Source: a virus. From it: a DNA stretch of 21,951 bases. Every line of letters starts with the position of its first letter. The first letter of the stretch is position 1. The notes beneath the pieces are model-generated. The model did no database searches. It was not told the origin of the DNA and saw only the letters and a program-made list of their open reading frames with translations. The translations under genes and the position numbers were made by a program. The stretch is taken from IMG/VR virus record IMGVR_UViG_3300032278_000128, positions 1-21,951 of that record; one strand, written 5' to 3'. Below are positions 15,355 through 21,951 of this stretch, in pieces.

Positions 15355-18300
15355 ATGCCAGTATTTTATCCAAATTCAGGTTTTTATATTAGCGGGGAAA
15401 ATTTAGACTCTGTAAGTAAGGTTAGATGGGGAGACGTAGATATAGGAAGGGAGAAGATTCTGATAGATGGAACTACGGGGATAAGTGGGGTAATGCCTCC
15501 GAACGCTCAAACGGATATTGTTTTTTTTGTAGAGTCTGACGGTACGGTTACTTCGTTGGGGGAACAGCAAGTAAGGTTAAAGGAGGTAGACCAGATAACT
15601 GTAGGCTCTCTGAATGTAACCTCCGGAAATGCAAATGATATAGTACCTGTAACTGGGAAAAATTTCTATAGAGTAACTAATGTAAAGTTTGGAAATTCCG
15701 AAGCTAATTTCTTCTTAAATTCTCCTAGTGAAATAGAAGCGATTGTTCCTTTTGGTGCTGAGTATGGTAGTGTAACGGTTTATTCTTCTGTGAGGTCAGG
15801 AGAAGATGATGTTTATGGAGAGAAAACATTCTATAATAGCGGAGCATCCCCGAACAGTTTTACTACGCTGTCAGAAATAACTTCCATAAATCCAAATCAA
15901 CAAATTTTTGGTGAAAGCATAACTATTTCAGGGAATAGCTTGAGCTCTGTTACAGGAGTTAGGTTTCCTGACTCCAACATCGTTAATCCCGCTTCTCAAG
16001 TCTCAAATAATTCCTTTACTGTAGAAGTTCCTACTGGGAAAACTAGAGGAGCGTTGACATTGCTTCTAGAGGGGGGGCTGTCCAAGACTCCATCTAGCAC
16101 GAGTAATACATTCAGTCATATAGCTCTCATAGATAACGTGCCGTCGGTGGTAGTTGGGGGCAACCAGATACTTTTACAAGGAAGAAATTTCCACACCGGG
16201 CTTCTTTTTAATCAGGGGAATAGTTTAGTGAAGGTAGACTTTAGCGGGGTAACTGTTTCCGGATTTAAGGTTATAAGCCCAACGCTTATAGAGGGTAAGG
16301 TTCCTTCGAATTTAGAAACAGGTGAAACTTTATTGTCTCTTTTCGACGAAATAGGGGGAATATACCCCTCAGGTAAGACGATAACGGTAAGTGGGAATTT
16401 GCCTGTCATAAATAAAGTGAGACCAGATTACGGAATCACCGGAACTATTGTTAATATAGAAGGAAGAAATTTAATTGGAATAAAAAGCGTTACTTTAACT
16501 AGCGAAAAGGATTCAGGTAACTTTGCAAAAATAACAGGATCGAGTATTACAGATTCTTCATTGGGAGACTTTACGCAGGTTGCTATACCTACAGGATTGC
16601 AGTCCGGCTATAGTTCCGGAGAGGGTCGTTTCGCTTTAAATGTGGAGGTTAGCGGTTCATTTGGAGTTTCGAATAAATTAAGTAGTGGGTATTTGATTAT
16701 AGGAAGACCCGTTATCGAACAAGTTTCCGGGGGTGTTGATGCTACTCGTCAGCCAAGAGAGTCTGGAGCTTTGTCCGGAATCAATTTGCTTCGAGAATCT
16801 CGAGTGCAGATGTTTGATTCCGTCGACGAAAGCAGCATGGGTTTCGTTTCAGTTAGAAATACTTTTATAAACGCAAGCGGAGATTATGAAAAAGTTTCGT
16901 TTCTTTTTCCAGAGTCTTTCTCTTCGACTGGGGTAAAGTTAAAGGTGTCAAACTTGGGAGGAGTAAGTAATTTCTCCGACTCAATCCCCGTCTTTAAAGA
17001 GCCGGAGATTTCAGGTTTCGCTCCCGCTTCTGGCGTAGCAGGTACATCTGTTTTGGTAAGCGGTTACTTTAGTGGATTGAAGGAAGATACGGTAAAGGTA
17101 GGGACCGTTAACGTAAGCAATTTAATTTTTAATGAAAATACTGGTTTATCATTCGATTTTCCTCCTAATGCTACATCTGATTTTATTAATGTGGAAACAA
17201 GTGGAGGGACAGCGCAGTCTAAAACTAGATTTTCGTTACAGCCCGATATTCCTATAATAACAGGCTTTGATCCTGACGCGAATTCGCCTTTGGATTATTC
17301 TGTTTTCTCTAAGAATCAAAAGATAGATATACTGGGAAGCAATCTTGGCTTGGTTAATCAGGTACTTTTCTATGATAAAAACGGATTTGATACTCTCTTG
17401 ACTTCTCCGGACTTTTCATTTCGATCTTCCAATAAGATTTCTGTTTTTCTGAAAGATACAGCAGCCAGCGAAGATGTTAACAATTTATATTTAAGTGGTA
17501 ACGGTGGAAAGATAAGGTTGCAGGATAGGTTTTCTAGGCGTGTCACGGGTAGTCAACAGTTCAGGATAGCTGAGTTCTCTGGGACTTCTAGCAGCTACGC
17601 TGCTTTCGGCGAGGAATTATCTTTTAGTGGAAAGTTTTTCTCAGGACTAAATGCAACATTTAAAGACGAAAGCGGGATTAACGTACCCGGAGAGTATCAA
17701 TCAACCACAACGATTTCGAATACTGGGTATACTTTCAGCACAAAGGTACCGAGGGATATTGTTGGTTCGGAGATTTTAATTTCAGGAAACAATAACAAAT
17801 CTATACATACGACCACTGGTCAGTTTTTTCCTTTGCCTACTATCACTGGAGTTAGTGGAGTTAGCGATTTTTCTTTCGGGATTGGGGATAATTTTCAAGT
17901 CACGGGCGTAAATTCTTTCGGTGGTTTTCAGTCGGGTGATGCAGTTGTTGGAATAACGGGAGACGGCGAGCACTCTTTCTTTGGTATTAATTCTTTTTCC
18001 AGAGCGATTGATTCTAGTGGGGAAAAAGTGTCAGTTTTTGATTTGAATGTGGGAGATAATTTCACTGGAAGCGGGCAGCTATTTATTATGAGTCCTTGGG
18101 AGGATTACAACTCAACGAACTTTAGTTTCCCTTCCTCCAAAACCAATGAAAATATCAATAAAATTTTAACCGATGATTTTTATACTATTGTTTACCCTCA
18201 ACCTATTATTACGGGTATAGCAACAGGCAATAAATTCAATGAAAGAATATCTGGTTTTATAAGCGGAAATAATCTTTCTCCTGTCACCGGCGTATTCTTT

Positions 18301-19005
18301 TCTGGTTCAGGAAGCGGAGTATTGCATCAGGCATCAAGTTTTAAAGCTTCATCTAATACTTTATTGCAGTTTGCTCCGCCTTTTGGGGCTTACGGAGCGA
18401 TAGGAGACGGATCTACCGGTTCCGCTCTAACGGGTTCGGGGTATTTGATTGTTAAATCTCCGCAAGGAGATGTAACAAGTGAAGATTCTTTTGGGCAAAT
18501 AGAACTTATTCAGCCAGTTTCTTTTGACAGCTTTAGCCCTCTGGAGGGTATAACCGGCTCAGATGTTTATTTAATTGATAATCTTACCGCAGGTCTTGGG
18601 GGGTCATTGCTGCATACTTCTAAGGTTACTTTCGAAACTGTGGATCATGCTGGAGAGGCCGATTTTGTTATTGACTCACGAGCAAGAGTTACCGCTACCG
18701 TTCCTCAGTTTTCGATAGCAGAAGGCCAAGACGCTTTAATAACTATTCATGGGGTTCTTACTGATAAAGTAACGTCGGCAAACGTTCTGTCTTATTATCA
18801 TCCCGATAACGATAGGTTTACGGTAGTTCATGATTCTCCGACAGTTCAGTTTAATGTTTTAAGCGGTAGGGTTGCTCCAGAGGTGGGGTCAAGTAGGTCG
18901 GCAATATTTACAATAGTAGAGAGCATAGACGGAATTGATTATTACGTGACGAAGATGATTAATCCGGATGGCAAAGAGGTAATCATTAATACTGAAACAA
19001 CATAA
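15355..19005 (+). CDS. Multi-domain IPT/TIG (Ig-like) repeat protein, putative tail decoration or fibre
   Basis: A 1216-aa chain of about 12 IPT/TIG-type immunoglobulin-like domains, each about 80-110 residues. The recurring signature is P.I..(v/f).P..G..G..v.I.G.NL..v..V.F followed by a VP.G...G.(v/l).V strand. Clear copies begin near residues 173 (ITSINPNQQIFGESITISGNS), 352 (INKVRPDYGITGTIVNIEG), 548 (ISGFAPASGVAGTSVLVSG), 637, 735, 826, 948 and 1052 (FDSFSPLEGITGSDVYLID). Partial or diverged copies fill the first 170 residues and the gaps. Cysteine is absent as far as I can see. Ig-like and TIG domains commonly decorate phage tails and bind cell-surface sugars. The C-terminal 60 residues (FTIVESIDGIDYYVTKMINP) are not TIG-like. 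The gene follows paralogue 3 by one base and is the last gene of this operon. The domain assignment is firm; fibre or decoration role is inferred. Confidence 0.85.
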   Translation: MPVFYPNSGFYISGENLDSVSKVRWGDVDIGREKILIDGTTGISGVMPPNAQTDIVFFVESDGTVTSLGEQQVRLKEVDQITVGSLNVTSGNANDIVPVTGKNFYRVTNVKFGNSEANFFLNSPSEIEAIVPFGAEYGSVTVYSSVRSGEDDVYGEKTFYNSGASPNSFTTLSEITSINPNQQIFGESITISGNSLSSVTGVRFPDSNIVNPASQVSNNSFTVEVPTGKTRGALTLLLEGGLSKTPSSTSNTFSHIALIDNVPSVVVGGNQILLQGRNFHTGLLFNQGNSLVKVDFSGVTVSGFKVISPTLIEGKVPSNLETGETLLSLFDEIGGIYPSGKTITVSGNLPVINKVRPDYGITGTIVNIEGRNLIGIKSVTLTSEKDSGNFAKITGSSITDSSLGDFTQVAIPTGLQSGYSSGEGRFALNVEVSGSFGVSNKLSSGYLIIGRPVIEQVSGGVDATRQPRESGALSGINLLRESRVQMFDSVDESSMGFVSVRNTFINASGDYEKVSFLFPESFSSTGVKLKVSNLGGVSNFSDSIPVFKEPEISGFAPASGVAGTSVLVSGYFSGLKEDTVKVGTVNVSNLIFNENTGLSFDFPPNATSDFINVETSGGTAQSKTRFSLQPDIPIITGFDPDANSPLDYSVFSKNQKIDILGSNLGLVNQVLFYDKNGFDTLLTSPDFSFRSSNKISVFLKDTAASEDVNNLYLSGNGGKIRLQDRFSRRVTGSQQFRIAEFSGTSSSYAAFGEELSFSGKFFSGLNATFKDESGINVPGEYQSTTTISNTGYTFSTKVPRDIVGSEILISGNNNKSIHTTTGQFFPLPTITGVSGVSDFSFGIGDNFQVTGVNSFGGFQSGDAVVGITGDGEHSFFGINSFSRAIDSSGEKVSVFDLNVGDNFTGSGQLFIMSPWEDYNSTNFSFPSSKTNENINKILTDDFYTIVYPQPIITGIATGNKFNERISGFISGNNLSPVTGVFFSGSGSGVLHQASSFKASSNTLLQFAPPFGAYGAIGDGSTGSALTGSGYLIVKSPQGDVTSEDSFGQIELIQPVSFDSFSPLEGITGSDVYLIDNLTAGLGGSLLHTSKVTFETVDHAGEADFVIDSRARVTATVPQFSIAEGQDALITIHGVLTDKVTSANVLSYYHPDNDRFTVVHDSPTVQFNVLSGRVAPEVGSSRSAIFTIVESIDGIDYYVTKMINPDGKEVIINTETT

Positions 19006-19008
19006 AAA

Positions 19009-19034
19009 TAACCACCGACTTTCGCCGGTGGTTA
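19009..19034 (-). terminator. Intrinsic terminator of the minus-strand tnpB transcript
   Basis: A perfect 9-bp stem (TAACCACCG / CGGTGGTTA) with an 8-base loop. Read on the minus strand it is followed by TTTTTATG, so it fits a rho-independent terminator for transcripts coming through the tnpB-like gene and its 3' flank. Read on the plus strand it starts 3 bases after the TIG-protein stop but is followed by AAAATGAG without a T run, so it would be weak in that direction, though the hairpin could still protect the mRNA 3' end. Confidence 0.75.
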
Positions 19035-19224
19035 AAATGAGCTTTTGTTTCTACTACTCTCTCAGCTAGGAAGCCTGAAACCTACTGCATAATTAGAGAT
19101 AGTGTTAGTTTTGTAACCACTTAATTCTAAGACGAAGTCATTTCGGACTTCTCTTTCCTTTTCGAATTAAGTATTTTATGTTATGCGGGGTTTGTACTTA
19201 CTCTTTCTCGGGTTAGGACCCCTA
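19035..19224 (-). ncRNA. Candidate structured RNA downstream of tnpB (possible omega RNA)
   Basis: This interval of about 190 bases between the tnpB-like stop and the terminator has no convincing gene but much complementarity. A 9-bp stem joins 19119-19127 with 19164-19172 and encloses a 6-bp hairpin (19134-19139 with 19146-19151). A bulged 6-bp hairpin at 19211-19226 covers the tnpB stop codon. A short stem pairs 19047-19051 with 19077-19081. TnpB nucleases of IS200/IS605 elements work with an RNA encoded at and beyond the 3' end of tnpB, so position and orientation fit an omega RNA. Guide boundary and element end cannot be fixed here. The stems alone could also be an untranslated leader or insertion-sequence end. 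Confidence 0.35.
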
Positions 19225-20580
19225 CCTACCGTTTATTTGAGAGGAGTGAAAAATGTTTTCGCTTTCTTTTATTTTAGCCCATTGTTTGCTTTTATCAAAC
19301 GTCCAGAAATCGATATCCGCTAAGTACTTTGCGTATACGACATGGTTCTTAGCTCCGGTTCGGTCGGCATTTTCGGCTTTATTACAATGTTCACAGGTAA
19401 AGGTGTTGGTTTTCTTATCTCTTGAACTGTTTGCCTTACTCAAGTCCAACCAGCCGCAATGTATGCATCTCCGAGAAGTATAATAACTCGGAGCGAGAAT
19501 ATAGGGAACCTTTCTTTCGATGCATTTATCAACAAACAGTTGCTTCAGTTTGTCTTGACCGAAAGTACCGAGCTCCTCTCCCATAGCGACAGTGTCAATC
19601 GCCAAACCGTAAGATTTTGATACTGCGTAATCTAGAATTGAATCTATAATTCCTCTTTCTTTACCGGGAAACCGAGAAGTTTCTATAAGATTCATATGTT
19701 TTTCGTGGAGTTTTTGAATCTCCAGCCTTACGGGTGTCCGTTGCTTGGATCGAACTTCTCTTTCTGAAATCTTTTTGTGAACCTTAACGATCTTGTTTAA
19801 AGATTCAATATGTTTTTCGAGAGCCGAGATAACTGGGTATGATTTTTTGGATATTTTTTCCTGCCCGAAGACATCTTCAGAAAAGTATATCCAATTTTCA
19901 TTAGACTTATTAAAATCCAACCCGATAAAACCTTTTGGATAATAATCAAATTCAACCGGAACATCGACGCTTGCCACTATTCTGTCAGGTTTGCCTTCCT
20001 TGCCGAATACAATTGTCCCCCCAAACTTTTTTTCGATATTTACGTGTTCAATGTATTTTAAGGCGTTGTTTTGAATCCCCTTACACTTGGAGGATTTTCT
20101 GTACCTGACAATGGATTTGGTTCCATCTAGGTTTTTTACTTTCAGCTTTCCATTAATTTTATTTTTATAAAACTCGAAGAAACCATCTCCCATTACTAGA
20201 TTATCACTTCTTACGGCGATAAAATTGGGAAGTTTACCCTTGTTTCTTTTCTTGTAGCCTTTGTATTTTCTCAACTGTCCGGCAGTAAACATTCTTAACT
20301 GTGTCGTAACCTTAGATTTTTCATAAGGAGAAAAAATATCAGACATGAATTCTTTCATGAAATTAGACGTAGTTAACTTCTCTCCATCAGGGAGAGCTTC
20401 TCTGTGGATGTAGACATCGTTAAATGATCCATTGATATTAATTAAAATATTGTCTCTTATTAGAGACGATATTCTTTCGTTGATCTGGATCATCAGGGGG
20501 TGAGTCTGCTTCCTGAGATTAGAAAGCCCGTTCTTGTCGGCGATAATTAGTTTTATCGCCTTTTTTACATTAATTGTCAT
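19222..20580 (-). CDS. tnpB: TnpB/OrfB-like RuvC nuclease (IS200/IS605 family, Cas12 ancestor type)
   Basis: A 452-aa protein with TnpB architecture. Residues about 100-210 look like the beta-rich wedge region. RuvC-I is at Asp222 (FIGLDFNKSNENW). A helical segment follows at about 250-320. The RuvC-II strand is YGLAIDTVAMGEEL (324-337), where the strand position that usually carries Glu appears to be Asp329, with Glu335/336 nearby. Next come PSYYTSRRC, a zinc ribbon of Cys372-x2-Cys375 and Cys396-x2-Cys399, and RuvC-III Asp406 in ENADRTGAKNH. Family members are RNA-guided DNA endonucleases that help their element persist, and some have become repressors or phage genes. No tnpA transposase is present in the window. 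It starts about 100 bases after the cyclase gene ends, without a clear Shine-Dalgarno sequence. Family assignment is firm; mobility and activity are not established. Confidence 0.92.
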   Translation of the reverse strand: MTINVKKAIKLIIADKNGLSNLRKQTHPLMIQINERISSLIRDNILININGSFNDVYIHREALPDGEKLTTSNFMKEFMSDIFSPYEKSKVTTQLRMFTAGQLRKYKGYKKRNKGKLPNFIAVRSDNLVMGDGFFEFYKNKINGKLKVKNLDGTKSIVRYRKSSKCKGIQNNALKYIEHVNIEKKFGGTIVFGKEGKPDRIVASVDVPVEFDYYPKGFIGLDFNKSNENWIYFSEDVFGQEKISKKSYPVISALEKHIESLNKIVKVHKKISEREVRSKQRTPVRLEIQKLHEKHMNLIETSRFPGKERGIIDSILDYAVSKSYGLAIDTVAMGEELGTFGQDKLKQLFVDKCIERKVPYILAPSYYTSRRCIHCGWLDLSKANSSRDKKTNTFTCEHCNKAENADRTGAKNHVVYAKYLADIDFWTFDKSKQWAKIKESENIFHSSQINGR

Positions 20581-20613
20581 AATAATAGTGACTCTAAAAC
20601 CCTTTCTCTATGC

Positions 20614-20650
20614 GAGAACCGTTCTCAATTGAAACGATTTCAAAGTTTCA
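20614..20650. promoter_or_regulatory. Two perfect dyads just upstream of tnpB
   Basis: Two inverted repeats lie in the 103-base gap before the tnpB-like ATG (at 20580). GAGAAC-N1-GTTCTC is at 20614-20626, and TGAAAC-N9-GTTTCA is at 20630-20650. They could be operator half-sites for a dimeric regulator, or small hairpins like those at IS200/IS605 left ends. No clear -35/-10 pair could be assigned. Confidence 0.35.
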
Positions 20651-20671
20651 CTGGGGTTATTATGACCGAAG

Positions 20672-20693
20672 AAAAGATTTTGTCTAATCTTTT
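20672..20693. terminator. A/T-rich hairpin at the end of the cyclase gene
   Basis: An 8-bp perfect stem (AAAAGATT / AATCTTTT) around a 6-base loop, overlapping the last codons and stop of the ankyrin-cyclase gene. It contains no G+C-rich core and is not followed by a T run on the minus strand, so it would be a weak terminator at best; on the plus strand a short T run does follow. Confidence 0.25.
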
Positions 20694-21949
20694 TTAAATT
20701 CTGCTTTCTTTGTTCCTCTCCAATCGGGAAATTCAGTTCTTCCAAAGCCGGGACCATAAGCTGTGAGAAGGTGAACGGTCGAACCATGTTTGACAAATAC
20801 TTGCCCCCAATCTTCAAATTTTAATCCGGGAATATCCATTTCGCTAACATTCATATACACGCCGTTAGAGATTAAAATGTGATCGTTGTCTCCGGCATCC
20901 ATACATCTTTGCGCCATATTGATGCCGTGACCACTGACGTTGGGGTTATTATTTATGTCTCTTACGGGTACAACTGGACCCGTATAAAGACCATTCCTTA
21001 AGCCTATGTCTTTGCTTTTATAGCATTTCTTACCTACGTCGACAGCACATTTGAAAGCGGCATGAACGCTATTGAAAAATACGAGAGCCATTCCGTCTCC
21101 GGTTGGAAGAATAATCAGTTTCCCTTGTCTTTGTGCTTGTTGGTAGCCTTGTGTTCCCTTGACGATAGCTATAAGGTCGTCCATCACTTTCTTCTGCATG
21201 GGGGTACTCTTCTTTGAGTACCCCACAATATCCATGAAGTATGTGTAAGATTCACAAGGGCTATCATATGTAATAGAGTCACCCTTGCAGGTAAATGGAT
21301 CCTCTCCCCATTTCCATTTAATGACCCTAGATCTTTTTAAGCGCTCTTCTTCTTCTTTAGCTTTATCGGCGGCTTCTTTTATGAGGGCATTTCTTTCTTC
21401 ATGTTCTTTCTTCGACGCTTCTTCCCTTGCCTGCCTGTCGGATTTAGATTCTGTCATTTTGCCCCAGAGACTGGTGGGAGCCTTTTTAGAGTCTTGGAAT
21501 TCCATGGACTTGTGTTCTTTAGGTTGATTGCTCCCTACTTGCACAGTAGACGTGATGCTTGGTTGTTTTTTGTAGTTTCTGTTGAGGTTCTTTTTACATC
21601 CTTTTAGTTTTAGATAATCAAGAAATTCTTCGCTTCCATTATCCGAAGCGATCTCGTAGGGGTTCAACTGGCCATCATGACATGACCCGTTAGGGTTGGC
21701 CTTGTGTTCAAACAGTATCTCACAGATATCTTTGTTTCCTAGTTCGACTGCGTAGTGAAGAGGCATCCAGCCTCTGTTGTCTCTTCCGTTTATTTTGACG
21801 CTTTCATCTTCAATAAGAGATTCTATTTCGTCTAGGTCCTCCATTTGAACAGCTTGATGGAGATTCATTTCGTTTCCGTAAAACTTACCTCCTTTTTTCT
21901 TAAAATTTGCTAATATCTTGGTTCGGTTAGGTCCTTCGGCTACGTCCAT
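20684..21949 (-). CDS. Ankyrin-repeat protein fused to a class III nucleotidyl cyclase domain
   Basis: Residues 28-117 hold about three ankyrin repeats (NLHQAVQMEDLDEIESLIED, GWMPLHYAVELGNKDICEIL, LNPYEIASDNGSEEFLDYL). A low-complexity linker and charged coiled coil follow at about 165-207. A class III cyclase catalytic domain occupies about 235-400: Asp240 in YFMDIVGYS and Asp285 in LPTGDGMALVFF bind the metals, Asn344 and Arg348 in GINMAQR match the transition-state pair, and Lys387 matches the C-terminal phosphate-binding lysine. The residues that select the base are Leu281 and Asn337, not the Lys/Asp of adenylate or Glu/Cys of guanylate cyclases, so the product is uncertain. Such domains act as homodimers making a cyclic nucleotide; Pycsar defence cyclases are of this class. 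The ATG is 2 bases from the window edge, so the true start may lie outside. No signal peptide or membrane segment. No effector gene is in view. Confidence 0.9.
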   Translation of the reverse strand: MDVAEGPNRTKILANFKKKGGKFYGNEMNLHQAVQMEDLDEIESLIEDESVKINGRDNRGWMPLHYAVELGNKDICEILFEHKANPNGSCHDGQLNPYEIASDNGSEEFLDYLKLKGCKKNLNRNYKKQPSITSTVQVGSNQPKEHKSMEFQDSKKAPTSLWGKMTESKSDRQAREEASKKEHEERNALIKEAADKAKEEEERLKRSRVIKWKWGEDPFTCKGDSITYDSPCESYTYFMDIVGYSKKSTPMQKKVMDDLIAIVKGTQGYQQAQRQGKLIILPTGDGMALVFFNSVHAAFKCAVDVGKKCYKSKDIGLRNGLYTGPVVPVRDINNNPNVSGHGINMAQRCMDAGDNDHILISNGVYMNVSEMDIPGLKFEDWGQVFVKHGSTVHLLTAYGPGFGRTEFPDWRGTKKAEFKKD

Positions 21950-21951
21950 AG

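Noticed and set aside
16352-16368. GGGG/CCCC hairpin inside the TIG gene resembling a terminator.
   Set aside because: It lies in the middle of a continuous coding frame with no T run after it, so it is probably just codon content.
19006-19221. Group I intron or IStron (intron carrying tnpB).
   Set aside because: No group I core motifs were recognised, and neither flanking gene is interrupted: the TIG protein and the cyclase both end naturally.
19253-19483. Plus-strand open frame of 76 codons opposite the tnpB-like gene.
   Set aside because: It lies wholly opposite the conserved zinc-ribbon and RuvC-III part of tnpB, and its translation has no recognisable features.
20587-20598. GTTTTAGAG on the minus strand, like the start of some type II CRISPR repeats, near the TnpB/Cas12-like gene.
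   Set aside because: Only about nine bases match, no repeat copies or spacers follow, and no Cas1/Cas2 or Cas9 gene is present. A chance match is likely.
20684-21949. Cyclase gene as a GGDEF-type or CD-NTase (CBASS) enzyme.
   Set aside because: The motifs (MDIVGYS, PTGDG, INMAQR) are those of class III cyclases; no GG(D/E)EF motif or nucleotidyltransferase GS...DxD motif is present.

Overview
The window looks like part of the genome of a tailed double-stranded DNA phage (or prophage) with a long, flexible, lambda-type tail. The main evidence is an intact M-L-K-I-J block, the tail-tip assembly genes in the same order as in phage lambda. All five are recognisable from motifs in the translations. 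The DNA is A+T-rich, genes are packed with 1-4 base overlaps, and no tRNA, rRNA, CRISPR array or bacterial housekeeping gene was seen. The host cannot be named from this sequence.

Layout. (1) Bases 1-12736, minus strand: one tightly coupled tail-tip operon read right to left. It runs gpM-like, gpL-like (Fe-S protein), gpK-like (JAMM plus NlpC/P60 peptidase), gpI-like and gpJ-like (central tail hub), then two large unrecognised proteins (786 and 733 aa) and the first 39 codons of another gene cut by the window edge. (2) Bases 12737-12787: a 51-base divergent intergenic region with an 18-bp palindrome. (3) Bases 12788-19005, plus strand: three mutually similar two-domain beta-rich proteins (267, 286 and 295 aa), then a 1216-aa chain of about a dozen IPT/TIG (Ig-like) domains. 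These are probably tail-tube, tail-decoration or fibre parts. No tape-measure gene, which sits just upstream of M in lambda, is in the window. (4) Bases 19006-21951, minus strand: an accessory segment. It holds a TnpB/Cas12-type RuvC nuclease with a structured 3' flank ending in an intrinsic terminator, preceded by an ankyrin-repeat protein fused to a class III nucleotidyl cyclase domain.

How the parts fit. In lambda-like phages the M, L, K, I and J products build the tail tip that binds the host and starts DNA ejection. Here several are enlarged: gpM and gpL both carry an aromatic-rich module resembling carbohydrate-binding modules (in gpL it lies between the two pairs of Fe-S cysteines), gpI has a long C-terminal extension, and gpJ ends in a cysteine-rich tail. 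Together with the TIG protein this suggests elaborate surface binding.

The right end is the most unusual part. The cyclase keeps its metal-binding and transition-state residues but lacks the usual adenine- or guanine-selecting pair, so it may make a non-standard cyclic nucleotide, as Pycsar cyclases do. The adjacent TnpB-like gene could be a mobile or RNA-guided element. Whether the two act together cannot be told from this window.
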